From contig NZ_CP040509.1 of assembly GCF_005845365.1 (NCBI RefSeq), positions 248,001 to 312,000 on the forward strand: 64,000 nt of DNA, in the 5' to 3' direction. A program made the translations under genes and the position numbers. This stretch comes from Rhodoluna limnophila. GTDB lineage: Bacteria > Actinomycetota > Actinomycetes > Actinomycetales > Microbacteriaceae. The notes beneath the pieces are model-generated. The model was not told where the DNA came from and did no database searches. It worked only from the letters and a program-made list of their open reading frames with translations. Within the stretch, counting starts at the first letter, position 1. Each line of letters starts with the position of its first letter. Positions 36,919 to 45,402 of this stretch are shown piece by piece.

Positions 36919-38603
36919 TGTCCTCTTTGAAGAAAATTCTGGCAATTATTCTGGCCACATCGGTTGCCTGGCTGGCAACTGGCTGTGCTCAGCTACCAAC
37001 ATCTGGTGACATTGAAACCGGCCCAGACATCAAGTCATCTCTAGAAAACGACTACCTGTACTACTCACCGCAGGGCCCAGAAGACGCTGCTACCCAAGAG
37101 CAAATTCTGCTCGGGTTCTTGAATGCCGGAACCGGCCCACAGAACGACTACGCAATAGCTCGAGAGTACCTGAGTGAAGAATTCAAGTCTGTCTGGAAGC
37201 CAAGCAATCGAGTTTTGATTCGTCAGGGTTTTCCTGAGATCACCGAGCGCACCGATCAGGCTGCTGTCGTGGACCTCAAAGTTTCTGCCCAGGTGAACAG
37301 CCTTGGTCAGTATCGGGTAGAGCCTGCTGACACTGTCGAGCAGTTGACCTTCTCATTCGTTCGCGAAAACGGCCAGTGGCGTATCTCTAACGCGCCTCAC
37401 CTGACCACGGTTATTCGACCGGTCTTCGACGTTATTTTTCAGTCTTATTCGATCTACTTCTACGACAACCAATTGAACTACCTGGTGCCTGACGTTCGAT
37501 GGTTCCCATCGCGTGCTTCGACGAGTACCCGATTGATTGATGCACTGCTCAAGGGTCCTAGCGCTTGGCTGGCACCTGCCGTGACCTCGGCTATTCCGTC
37601 TGGCACCAAGCTCTCGCTGAGCTCGGTGAACGTGACAGACGGCCAGGCAATCGTAGACCTCTCGGCGCGTGCCCTTTCAACTACCTATCGCGAAAAGCAA
37701 CTCATGGAAGCTCAGATTCGCGAGACCCTGCTTCAGTTGAATTCAGTGTTTAGCGTGCGCCTGCTCATCGAACGCTCACCGCAGGACATCGTTGACATTC
37801 AAACCCTCGCGCCATCGCTGGTTTCAACCACTCCGGTGGCCTTCTTAGAAGACGGTTTGAGCCACATTGATGCCACCTCAACCTCGAAGATCATTGGCAC
37901 CAACGCCGTACTGGACACCTTTGGTGCCACTGAGTTTGGCTTGAGTGCCGATGAGGAAACATTGTTGGTACGCGGTGCCGAGGGAATCTACTTCAGCAAC
38001 TACGGCAAGTTGGGTAGCCAGGCAAAATTGCTCGCAGCCGGTACCAACTTCATTGCACCGGTAATTGACCGACAGGGGTTCAGTTGGGTTTCTGGCGCGG
38101 CACCAGGCAGTGTTATGCGTGTTTACGGCCAATCCGGTCAGGCCTTGCCGATTTCGGCTAACTGGATGATTCCTCTGACCAAATATGAAATCTCAATTAG
38201 CACCGAGGGTTCGCGCGCTTTGATTCTGGCCGGTAGCGGAGACGAGCGCGAGATATTTGTGTCGGCGATTGTTCGCGACGAGAATGGTCGACCAATCGAA
38301 CTTGCTGAACCGATCAAACCGGTGGCGGCATCGCTCCAGGTGGTTTCGGCTAGCTGGGTTAATCCAACTTCGATTGGTTACCTCGAATCTGCCGGTGACG
38401 CGTACACCAATGTCAGCATCCAAACGATCGGTGGCCTCAACAACACCTTGCCTCGCATCGAAGCCGGATCCAAGATCATGGGCAACAGTTCAAGCAACGC
38501 AATCTATGTGCTCAATGCCCGCGGCGAGTTCTATCAACAGCGCGGTATCAGCTGGACGCTAATTCGAGATCTGGTTACCGCAGCGCACTTCCCAGGGATC
38601 TAG
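36918..38603 (+). CDS. lpqB: Lipoprotein LpqB
   Basis: A 561-aa lipoprotein with lipobox WLATGC (Cys23), an N-terminal region with ETGPDI and LGFLNAGTGPQNDY, a GerMN-like domain (about 190-290, LIDALLKGPSAWL and SALP-like segments), and a C-terminal beta-propeller-like domain (about 300-561). LpqB interacts with the extracytoplasmic part of MtrB and modulates signalling in mycobacteria. The overlap with mtrB and the conserved gene order support the assignment fully. No terminator is visible in the 60 bp before the comF-like gene. Confidence 0.93.
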   Translation: MSSLKKILAIILATSVAWLATGCAQLPTSGDIETGPDIKSSLENDYLYYSPQGPEDAATQEQILLGFLNAGTGPQNDYAIAREYLSEEFKSVWKPSNRVLIRQGFPEITERTDQAAVVDLKVSAQVNSLGQYRVEPADTVEQLTFSFVRENGQWRISNAPHLTTVIRPVFDVIFQSYSIYFYDNQLNYLVPDVRWFPSRASTSTRLIDALLKGPSAWLAPAVTSAIPSGTKLSLSSVNVTDGQAIVDLSARALSTTYREKQLMEAQIRETLLQLNSVFSVRLLIERSPQDIVDIQTLAPSLVSTTPVAFLEDGLSHIDATSTSKIIGTNAVLDTFGATEFGLSADEETLLVRGAEGIYFSNYGKLGSQAKLLAAGTNFIAPVIDRQGFSWVSGAAPGSVMRVYGQSGQALPISANWMIPLTKYEISISTEGSRALILAGSGDEREIFVSAIVRDENGRPIELAEPIKPVAASLQVVSASWVNPTSIGYLESAGDAYTNVSIQTIGGLNNTLPRIEAGSKIMGNSSSNAIYVLNARGEFYQQRGISWTLIRDLVTAAHFPGI

Positions 38604-38663
38604 TCTTTCCACAGATTTTTGTGTGCTCGGGTGCAGGTGTTTTGCCTGTGACAGCCTTCCAGA

Positions 38664-39314
38664 ATGCTCGACGAGTTTCTAGATCTGTTTCTGCCGACAA
38701 AGTGCTTGCAGTGCCTTCGTCCGCCATCGGTCATATGCCAAGCCTGCGCCGCTGGGCTCGACCTACCGGCGCACCCAGTCACAAGAGGCGGGCTAAACGG
38801 CTATTCGGTGGTCGACTACTCGACCGAAGTCTCGCAGCTCATCGATAAGTACAAAGAACTCGGTGTCACCGCGGTGGCAAAGGTTCTAGCTAAACCAATG
38901 GTGACTAACCTGCTCGCCAATGCCAGCCCCGGAGACCTCCTGGTGGTGCCACCAAGTTCAGCGGCATCTATTAGGCGTCGAGGTTATGAGCCCGCGATGG
39001 TGCTGGCAGTCCAAATTGTGCGGCAGGCCCGCAAAGCTGGGTTCGAGCTCAAACTTGCTCGGCAGGCACTAACTCTGATCGAGCCGGTTCAGGATCAGGC
39101 GCAACTCAATGCCAGGCAGCGGTTTGAGAACCTCGCCAACGCCATGGTGGGGCAGTCCTGGCTCGCTGGGCAACCGGTCATCCTGATTGATGACATAGTC
39201 ACCACCGGCGCCACCCTGCTGGAATGCCGACGTGCAGTTGAGGAGGCTGGAGGTTTTGTGAGATTTTTCTCAACTTTTGCTGAGACAAAGTCAAAAAACG
39301 ATACGCAAAGGTGA
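38664..39314 (+). CDS. comF: ComF-family phosphoribosyltransferase-like protein
   Basis: A 216-aa protein with an N-terminal zinc-finger-like set of cysteines at 14, 17, 25 and 28 (KCLQCLRPPSVICQAC) and a phosphoribosyltransferase domain carrying the PRPP motif VILIDDIVTTGATLLEC (about 171-187). ComF proteins are linked to DNA uptake in naturally competent bacteria, but the actinobacterial gene before hpf and secA (Rv3242c position) has unproven function. The ATG at 38664 gives the standard N-terminus. No other competence genes lie in the window. Confidence 0.9.
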   Translation: MLDEFLDLFLPTKCLQCLRPPSVICQACAAGLDLPAHPVTRGGLNGYSVVDYSTEVSQLIDKYKELGVTAVAKVLAKPMVTNLLANASPGDLLVVPPSSAASIRRRGYEPAMVLAVQIVRQARKAGFELKLARQALTLIEPVQDQAQLNARQRFENLANAMVGQSWLAGQPVILIDDIVTTGATLLECRRAVEEAGGFVRFFSTFAETKSKNDTQR

Positions 39315-39321
39315 AATTGGG

Positions 39322-39351
39322 TATAACTTACTTTCACGGGCAACGTTGCCC
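39322..39351 (+). promoter_or_regulatory. hpf promoter -10 and 14-bp palindrome
   Basis: TATAAC at 39322-39327 is a plausible -10 element for hpf; no clear -35 is seen. It is followed by the perfect palindrome GGGCAACGTTGCCC at 39338-39351, which ends 16 bases before the hpf start codon. It could be an operator or fold as a hairpin in the leader next to the ribosome-binding site. Confidence 0.45.
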
Positions 39352-39367
39352 GAAGATGGAGGTCATC

Positions 39368-39991
39368 ATGGAAGTAAACATCTCAGCCCGCAACCTAAGT
39401 GTTTCGGACCGATTCCGCGAGTACGTATCTGATCGAAGCCACAAGGTTGAGCAGTTGGCTCACAATGTGCAGTCGCTCGAGATCAAAGTAACCAGACACG
39501 ATCACAGCAAAACCTCCGGGCCTGAAGATCAGGTAGAACTTACCGTTTTCGAACCAGGCCATGTAATCCGTGCTGAGGCACATGCCGGTGACAAATTTGC
39601 CGCCTTCGACATTGCGCTTGGAAAGTTGGCTGAACGCCTTCGCCGAGCAGCCGATCGCCGCAAGGTTCACCACGGTCGCCACGGTTCCATTGGAACCAGC
39701 GAGCTAACTGCCCACGATTTTGCCGAACTCGATATCACCCCGGCCGACTCTGATGTGCTGTTGGGTAAGGCTCGCCCAGAGGCCGAAGCCCCGGCACCTG
39801 ACTTTGGTGACAGCCCAGTTGTTATTCGTCGCAAAGAATTTGAAGCCACCCCGATGACCGTTGACGACGCTCTGTACCACATGGAGCTCATCGGTCACGA
39901 TTTCTACCTATTCCTTGACTCAGAGACCGGCAAACCGAGTGTGGTTTACCGTCGCAAAGGTTGGAACTACGGAGTAATTACGCTTTCTTAA
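39368..39991 (+). CDS. hpf: Long-form ribosome hibernation promoting factor
   Basis: A 207-aa protein that inactivates and dimerises ribosomes in stationary phase. The N-terminal S30AE domain (about 1-105) begins [19 protein letters not shown], and the C-terminal dimerisation domain (about 145-207) carries [19 protein letters not shown] and [14 protein letters not shown]. The ATG at 39368 is chosen because GGAGG lies five bases upstream; ATG 39356 would add four residues and overlap that site. Gene order comF-hpf-secA is standard for Actinobacteria. Confidence 0.95.
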   Translation: MEVNISARNLSVSDRFREYVSDRSHKVEQLAHNVQSLEIKVTRHDHSKTSGPEDQVELTVFEPGHVIRAEAHAGDKFAAFDIALGKLAERLRRAADRRKVHHGRHGSIGTSELTAHDFAELDITPADSDVLLGKARPEAEAPAPDFGDSPVVIRRKEFEATPMTVDDALYHMELIGHDFYLFLDSETGKPSVVYRRKGWNYGVITLS

Positions 39992-40015
39992 CGTTTGCTA
40001 CCAATTGCTTGGATA

Positions 40016-40048
40016 GCAGGGCCCAGCCGGTCTCCGGTTGGGCCCTGC
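40016..40048 (+). terminator. Strong hairpin between hpf and secA
   Basis: A 15-bp stem, GCAGGGCCCAGCCGG with CCGGTTGGGCCCTGC (one G-T pair), with a three-base loop TCT. It lies 24 bp after the hpf stop. There is no T-run, as is frequent for actinobacterial terminators, so the efficiency is uncertain. Confidence 0.65.
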
Positions 40049-40092
40049 GTCTAAGATTGATAGAGGACCAATCAAACGGTAGGGGCAATAAC

Positions 40093-42756
40093 TTGGCATC
40101 AATCATCGACAAACTTCTTCGCGCTGGCGAGGGCCGCGTGCTGGCACGCTTGCGTAACTATGCAGACGCCATCAATGCACTTGAAGAAGACTTCAGTCAC
40201 CTAACCGAAGAAGAGCTCCGTAACGAGACCACCGTTTTGCGCGACCGCTATGCGGCTGGCGAGAGCCTTGATGACCTTCTGCCTGAGGCATTTGCGGCTG
40301 TTCGCGAGGCATCTAAGCGCACTTTGGGTCTTCGCCACTTTGACGTTCAGCTAATGGGTGGAGCTGCCCTACACCTCGGCAACATCGCTGAAATGCGCAC
40401 CGGTGAAGGTAAAACTTTGGTCGCCACCTTGCCTGCCTACCTAAACGCCATTGCTGGCCGCGGTGTGCACGTTGTGACCGTTAACGACTTCTTGGCCTCT
40501 TACCAGAGTGACCTGATGGGTCGCGTATTCCGCGCCTTGGGCATGACCACCGGTTGCATCATCTCTGGCCAAGACCCAGCAGAGCGCCGCGAGCAGTACC
40601 TGGCTGACATCACCTACGGTACGAACAACGAGTTTGGTTTCGACTACCTCCGCGACAACATGGCTTGGCAGCAGTCAGACATGGTCCAGCGCGGTCACTT
40701 CTTTGCAGTGGTCGACGAGGTTGACTCAATTTTGATCGATGAGGCCAGAACACCTCTCATCATCAGCGGTCCAGCATCCGGTGAGGCCAACCGATGGTTT
40801 ACCGAGTTTGCCAAGATTGCTGAAAAGCTGCAGCCGGTTATTGATTATGAAGTCGATGAAAAGAAACGAACCGTCGGAATCCTCGAGCCTGGTATTGCCA
40901 AGGTCGAGGACTACCTGGGTATTGCCAACCTTTACGAGTCTGTCAACACCCCACTGATCTCATTCTTGAACAACTCAATCAAGGCAAAAGCGCTTTTCAA
41001 GCGCGACAAAGACTACGTCGTGATGAACGGCGAGGTCCTGATCGTTGATGAGCACACCGGTCGTATTTTGGCTGGCCGTCGCTACAACGAGGGTATCCAC
41101 CAGGCAATTGAAGCCAAAGAGGGCGTCGAGGTTAAGGCTGAGAACCAGACCCTGGCCACCGTTACTCTGCAGAACTACTTCCGCCTGTACAGCAAGCTGT
41201 CGGGTATGACCGGTACTGCCGAGACCGAGGCTGCTGAGTTCATGAGCACCTACAAGCTTGGCGTTGTTCCGATTCCGACCAACAAGCCAATGGTGCGACT
41301 AGACCAGCCAGACCTCATCTACAAGAACGAAGAGGTCAAGTTCAACCAGGTGGTTGTTGACATCGCCGAGCGCCACAAGAAGGGCCAGCCGGTTTTGGTT
41401 GGTACCACCAGCGTTGAGAAGAGCGAGTACCTGTCGAAGCTTTTGGCTAAGGCCGGAGTACGTCACGAGGTCTTGAACGCCAAGAACCACGCCCGCGAGG
41501 CATCTATCGTTGCTCAGGCTGGTCGCCTGGGTGCGGTAACCGTTGCCACCAACATGGCCGGCCGCGGTACCGACATTATGCTCGGTGGAAACGCCGAATT
41601 CCTAACCGTTGAGGCGCTAAACAAGCAGGGCCTAAACGCCGAGGAAACTCCAGAGGCCTACGAGGCAGCTTGGTCTACCGAGTTTGCCAAGATCAAAGAA
41701 GAAGTAACGGTAGAGGCTGAAAAGGTTCTGGTTGTTGGCGGTCTTTACGTTCTAGGTACCGAGCGTCACGAGTCGCGCCGCATCGACAACCAGTTGCGCG
41801 GTCGTGCCGGCCGCCAGGGTGACGTCGGTGAATCGCGCTTCTATCTTTCACTCACCGATGACCTAATGCGCCTATTCAATTCAGGTGCCGCAAGCTCATT
41901 GATGAACCGTGCCAGTGTTCCAGACGAGATGGCTATCGAATCAAAGGTGGTTAGCCGCGCAATCGCCAGTGCTCAGTCACAGGTTGAAGGCCGCAACGCC
42001 GAGATTCGTAAGAACGTTTTGAAGTATGACGATGTTCTAAACCGCCAGCGTGAAGCAATTTACAGTGACCGCCGTCACATTCTTGAGGGTGACGACATTG
42101 CTGGCCGCGTTGATATTTTCTTGACCGACGCCATTACCGCGATTGTTGAAGGCCACGTTTCAGATCACGCTGGTAACGACTGGGATCTTGAAGCGCTTTG
42201 GGCTGAGCTCAAGGCAATTTACCCAATCAACCTCGAAATCGCCGAAGTTCTTGCCGAAGCTGGTAACCGCTCACGCTTGACCAAGGCTTGGTTGACTCGC
42301 GAGATCATTAGCGACGCCAAGGTGGCTTACGCAAAACGCACCGTTGCCCTGGGTGATGCGGCAATGCGCGAGTTGGAACGCCGAGTAGTGCTTTCAGTGG
42401 TTGACCGCAAGTGGCGCGATCACCTCTATGAGATGGATTACCTAAAAGAGGGAATTGGTCTTCGTGCCATGGCTCAGCGTGACCCACTGGTTGAATACCA
42501 GCGCGAGGGTTACAGCATGTTCCAGCAGATGATGGGCCAGATCAAAGAAGAGGTCATTGGCTTCTTGTTCAACGTTGAGGTTGAGGTGACTCCAGCGCCG
42601 CGACCAGCAGCTGAGCAGTTGACTTACATCGCTCCGAACGAAGATGGCGCCGCCGAGGCTCACTCAGCCAACGAGGCAGCGCAGAAGAATGCCCCGACTA
42701 CTCCTACTCAGAAGCCTGAGCAGGGTGGCCAGGGCAGCGCTTTCTTCCGTTCATAG
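40093..42756 (+). CDS. secA: Preprotein translocase ATPase SecA
   Basis: The 887-aa motor of the Sec export pathway. Landmarks are the N-terminus [14 protein letters not shown], Walker [24 protein letters not shown]-like [16 protein letters not shown], the preprotein cross-linking region, and [17 protein letters not shown] in the second ATPase fold. The start is TTG at 40093 after GTAGGGGCAATAAC; the open frame upstream overlaps the hpf terminator and is not coding. The C-terminus is a Glu/Gln/Pro-rich tail ending GSAFFRS with no cysteine-rich zinc motif. It would export the many signal-peptide proteins of this window. Confidence 0.97.
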   Translation: MASIIDKLLRAGEGRVLARLRNYADAINALEEDFSHLTEEELRNETTVLRDRYAAGESLDDLLPEAFAAVREASKRTLGLRHFDVQLMGGAALHLGNIAEMRTGEGKTLVATLPAYLNAIAGRGVHVVTVNDFLASYQSDLMGRVFRALGMTTGCIISGQDPAERREQYLADITYGTNNEFGFDYLRDNMAWQQSDMVQRGHFFAVVDEVDSILIDEARTPLIISGPASGEANRWFTEFAKIAEKLQPVIDYEVDEKKRTVGILEPGIAKVEDYLGIANLYESVNTPLISFLNNSIKAKALFKRDKDYVVMNGEVLIVDEHTGRILAGRRYNEGIHQAIEAKEGVEVKAENQTLATVTLQNYFRLYSKLSGMTGTAETEAAEFMSTYKLGVVPIPTNKPMVRLDQPDLIYKNEEVKFNQVVVDIAERHKKGQPVLVGTTSVEKSEYLSKLLAKAGVRHEVLNAKNHAREASIVAQAGRLGAVTVATNMAGRGTDIMLGGNAEFLTVEALNKQGLNAEETPEAYEAAWSTEFAKIKEEVTVEAEKVLVVGGLYVLGTERHESRRIDNQLRGRAGRQGDVGESRFYLSLTDDLMRLFNSGAASSLMNRASVPDEMAIESKVVSRAIASAQSQVEGRNAEIRKNVLKYDDVLNRQREAIYSDRRHILEGDDIAGRVDIFLTDAITAIVEGHVSDHAGNDWDLEALWAELKAIYPINLEIAEVLAEAGNRSRLTKAWLTREIISDAKVAYAKRTVALGDAAMRELERRVVLSVVDRKWRDHLYEMDYLKEGIGLRAMAQRDPLVEYQREGYSMFQQMMGQIKEEVIGFLFNVEVEVTPAPRPAAEQLTYIAPNEDGAAEAHSANEAAQKNAPTTPTQKPEQGGQGSAFFRS

Positions 42757-42758
42757 CC

Positions 42759-43268
42759 TCATAACACCGATAGCGCGGTTGCGCGCCAGCGGTGGTTGAT
42801 GCCTTCAAGACGAATCGTCACCGCACGGTTTCTCTTGACGCCGTTCAAAATTACTACCGATTCGACCACGCCGTCTCTCGGTGAATTTTGGCGCATGTGA
42901 CCAACTGAAAACTTTTGGTGGTGAGCCTTGATGCCGTTTTCTTCGCGATACTGCTGGGCCTGCTTGGCCTTGTTTTGCAAGCTTTGATAGACACCGTCGG
43001 TAAGGTATCTCGACAGCTGATCAACCTGCCGAGTACCGGCAATGACCTCAATCACGCCGGTTGCTAGAAGTGCCAGGCTTTCAGTCGGGTTTGGTAGGTC
43101 TTTGGAACTGATGAACTGGCGGCCAAAAAATTCTTCAGACTCGATGAAGTTCTTGGCGTTTCGATCTTTTTTCTTTGGAGCTCGCTTTTTTGCTGGCTGC
43201 TGCTGATTGCTCGGCACGCCCGAGCCGTTCTCTTTGCCGGAGTCGTCCGACTGCTCTGAACTGTTCAA
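42759..43268 (-). CDS. Rv3235-family conserved protein
   Basis: A 169-aa protein with a charged low-complexity N-terminus (Ser/Gln/Lys-rich, residues 1-40), a helical central region (FGRQFISSKDLPNPTESLAL) and the conserved C-terminal end GINHRWRATALSVL that typifies Rv3235-like proteins placed opposite secA in Actinobacteria. Function unknown. The start is TTG at 43268, directly after an in-frame TAA and seven bases after GGGGGA; no better start exists upstream. It is convergent to secA with two bases between stops. Confidence 0.8.
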   Translation of the reverse strand: MNSSEQSDDSGKENGSGVPSNQQQPAKKRAPKKKDRNAKNFIESEEFFGRQFISSKDLPNPTESLALLATGVIEVIAGTRQVDQLSRYLTDGVYQSLQNKAKQAQQYREENGIKAHHQKFSVGHMRQNSPRDGVVESVVILNGVKRNRAVTIRLEGINHRWRATALSVL

Positions 43269-43352
43269 TTACATTCCCCCATCTCTGGTCCTTGACCTCG
43301 CAACTTGATGCGAAGAATTTGAAAGTATTCCTTCGCTATCACCGGCGCAATA

Positions 43353-43375
43353 GGTGGATAACCGCTTGTGGATAA
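43353..43375 (+). promoter_or_regulatory. Two tandem DnaA boxes in the divergent upstream region
   Basis: The 146-bp gap between the Rv3235-like gene and the hypothetical gene at 43415 has GGTGGATAA (43353-43361, one mismatch) and TGTGGATAA (43367-43375, exact reverse of TTATCCACA), 14 bases apart and in the same orientation. A third exact box lies inside the hypothetical gene at 43879-43887. The rest of the gap holds presumed promoters for the two divergent genes without clear hexamers. Confidence 0.5.
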
Positions 43376-43414
43376 CTTCCGTAGTCTTGTCGGAGGTCCG
43401 GACATACTGACGCA

Positions 43415-43906
43415 ATGTCATTTGATAACTTTTTTGAGGATCTGGAAGCCCAGTTTGAGGCAGCCGAAAATAGGCCGATTGCCCAGATAATTAATGGCCA
43501 GTCGGCTTTGGTCGAGGTGCAGGATCAAGGCTTTGCCCACCACCTTTTAGTGGCCCCCATGCTGGGCTGCGACTTCATCGCTGGCCTGGACAAAACGTTA
43601 CCAATTTGGAATATTTTTTCCCTCAAAATGGTGCGCAGCATACGGTTCGTCCCGGGCGAGGAACCCGATTTACCAAAGGCCCGTGAGGTCCAAAAGTCTT
43701 TGGTTGCGCACTTGGGTGAGGTGGCATTGCCAATGGCAATCGAGTGGCGCGGGGTTGACGATGAGAATTTCCGGTCTGCAAACCTGCTCGGGATTTCCGG
43801 CGAACTGCTCCTGATTGCTAAGGGGGAGTCGGTTATCGGTGTGCCAGCCCAAAGAATCGGGCAGATCAAAGTTTTGTCTGTGGATAATTTCGGCTACCAA
43901 TTTTGA
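43415..43906 (+). CDS. Conserved hypothetical protein
   Basis: A 163-aa soluble, acidic protein beginning MSFDNFFEDLEAQFEAA. It has no signal peptide, no membrane segment and no motif I recognise. A middle segment (PMLGCDFIAGLDKTLPIW) and the end (VPAQRIGQIKVLSVDNFGYQF) look like a folded alpha/beta or beta-barrel protein. It is followed after 19 bp by the SAF-domain gene and lies in the run leading to pdtaS. Its upstream region and its own 3' part carry DnaA boxes. Function unknown. Confidence 0.7.
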   Translation: MSFDNFFEDLEAQFEAAENRPIAQIINGQSALVEVQDQGFAHHLLVAPMLGCDFIAGLDKTLPIWNIFSLKMVRSIRFVPGEEPDLPKAREVQKSLVAHLGEVALPMAIEWRGVDDENFRSANLLGISGELLLIAKGESVIGVPAQRIGQIKVLSVDNFGYQF

Positions 43907-43925
43907 AAACTGGTGTGATTTGGGC

Positions 43926-44546
43926 ATGAAATCCACTCGCGCAAGAAAAACCTCGAATCACAAAATCAAGTTACTCGCCGCTGCAGTGGCTTTTGCTTTG
44001 ATGGCCTACGGAGCAATTATTTGGTCACAGCAGGCCGCCGGCAACGCTCAGCAGTATCTGGTTGCCATCAAAGGTCTGCCTGCTGGAGCTCAGGTGAGTA
44101 GCGAGGATTTCACTGTGGTTGAGTATCAACTTGGGAGCACGGGGGAGCATTATTTGGCACCGGATCAATTGAGTCACGGGTCCTACACTCTCGGGCCAAT
44201 TCGCGCTGGGCAGCTGGTGGCTAAGAGCTACTTGGCCAATGCTGTGATCGATGCCAGAGTTCCGGTTGTGGTCACCTCGGCAATGGGTTTGCCCGAGTCA
44301 ATGCAACCCGGGTCATCGGCCGACATCTGGGTCACCCCGCAGCTGGCCGATAAATCTTTTGGTGAACCGTATCTCTTGGTATTGGCAGCCGAGGTCGCCA
44401 GGCTGGCAGAGCCATCGGCTGTTTTTGCTGATGCCCCACCCGAAGTAGAGCTCTGGGTACCAGCTGAGGCTGTGCCTGCGGTGCTCAAGGCGCAATCCGG
44501 AGGCAGTGAGCTCTCTTTGGTTATGAGGGCGACCTTTGCAGACTGA
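43926..44546 (+). CDS. SAF-domain membrane protein, CpaB/RcpC-like
   Basis: A 206-aa protein with a single N-terminal membrane segment (about 13-32) and an extracytoplasmic SAF-like domain (about 42-100, LPAGAQVSSEDFTVVEY and GPIRAGQLVAKSYL), followed by a second beta-rich domain (about 105-206). The layout resembles CpaB/RcpC of Flp/Tad pilus systems, and the next gene is CpaE/MinD-like, but no TadA ATPase or prepilin gene is present. The ATG at 43926 is chosen; the frame is open upstream but overlaps the previous gene. It overlaps the next gene by 11 bases. Confidence 0.75.
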   Translation: MKSTRARKTSNHKIKLLAAAVAFALMAYGAIIWSQQAAGNAQQYLVAIKGLPAGAQVSSEDFTVVEYQLGSTGEHYLAPDQLSHGSYTLGPIRAGQLVAKSYLANAVIDARVPVVVTSAMGLPESMQPGSSADIWVTPQLADKSFGEPYLLVLAAEVARLAEPSAVFADAPPEVELWVPAEAVPAVLKAQSGGSELSLVMRATFAD

Positions 44547-45402
44547 TACCCCTCCACCGGCCAAGCTAGGCAAGATAATTGCCGTTTGGGGTGCGTCTGG
44601 TTCGCCGGGTAAAACCACGATTGCTGTAGGAATGGCTAACGAGTTAGCCGAGGCAGGCAAAACTGTGACGCTAATAGACCTTGATCTTGAAGCAAGTTCC
44701 ACCGGTGTCCTGCTTGGGCTCGGAGATTCACCCGGCGGCATAGCTGCTGCCGCAAGGCTGGCCGGGCATTCCAGGTTTGACTCGGAACAGCTCCACCGAT
44801 TGGCGACCCCGGTTTCCTCAGGCAAGCGATCGTTTCAATTGCTCGGCGGTTTGGTTGCGGCAGAGCGCTGGGCAGAAATTGCTCCCGATCGTGCCGAAGA
44901 GGTAATTATGGTCGCCGCCGAAAATTCTGAGTTTGTAGTTGTTGATCTGGGTTCCTCTCTTGAATCAAATTTGCGTGACGTGACCACTGGGCTAGATCGC
45001 AACAAAGTGACCAAACAGACCTTGACCATGGCCGATCAAATCATCACAGTTTGTCTGGCTGATCCGGTCGGTATCTCCCGCTACTTGAGGGCCATCGACC
45101 AATTGGTTGAACTTCGCCCGGGTGGTCAAATCCTATGCGTGGTGAATCGCATGCGGGCATCGGTGTTGGGTTCATCGGCCAAGCAGCAGGTTGTTGAAAC
45201 ACTGGGGCGAATGGCCCAAATTACGGTTGACTGCTTTATCCCCGATGATCCTGCGGCGGCAGATTTTGCCTTGCGGCAGGCAGTGCCCATCAGTCATGCC
45301 AAGCGAACCTCGCTGGCGCGAATGGCCATTAGTGTGCTGACCAAAACATTGGTTCTTGGCGAGCGGTCCCAGTTAGACAGGCGCCTCGCTAAACTCGGTT
45401 AG
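44536..45402 (+). CDS. MinD/ParA/CpaE-like ATPase
   Basis: A 288-aa deviant Walker A ATPase. The P-loop is WGASGSPGKTTIAVGMAN (about 19-36), the switch/Walker A' region TLIDLDLEASS (about 44-54), and VVDLGSSL with Asp near 136. Such proteins localise or regulate membrane-associated machines. The start is TTG at 44536, overlapping the SAF gene by 11 bases, so the two are translationally linked; pdtaS starts immediately after its stop. A Soj/ParA-like gene near pdtaS is also present in mycobacteria (Rv3213c, from memory). Partner and function are unknown. Confidence 0.82.
   Translation: MQTDTPPPAKLGKIIAVWGASGSPGKTTIAVGMANELAEAGKTVTLIDLDLEASSTGVLLGLGDSPGGIAAAARLAGHSRFDSEQLHRLATPVSSGKRSFQLLGGLVAAERWAEIAPDRAEEVIMVAAENSEFVVVDLGSSLESNLRDVTTGLDRNKVTKQTLTMADQIITVCLADPVGISRYLRAIDQLVELRPGGQILCVVNRMRASVLGSSAKQQVVETLGRMAQITVDCFIPDDPAAADFALRQAVPISHAKRTSLARMAISVLTKTLVLGERSQLDRRLAKLG

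Noticed and set aside
39961-40092. Upstream extension of secA
   Set aside because: It overlaps the end of hpf and a strong hairpin; the conserved SecA N-terminus starts at TTG 40093.
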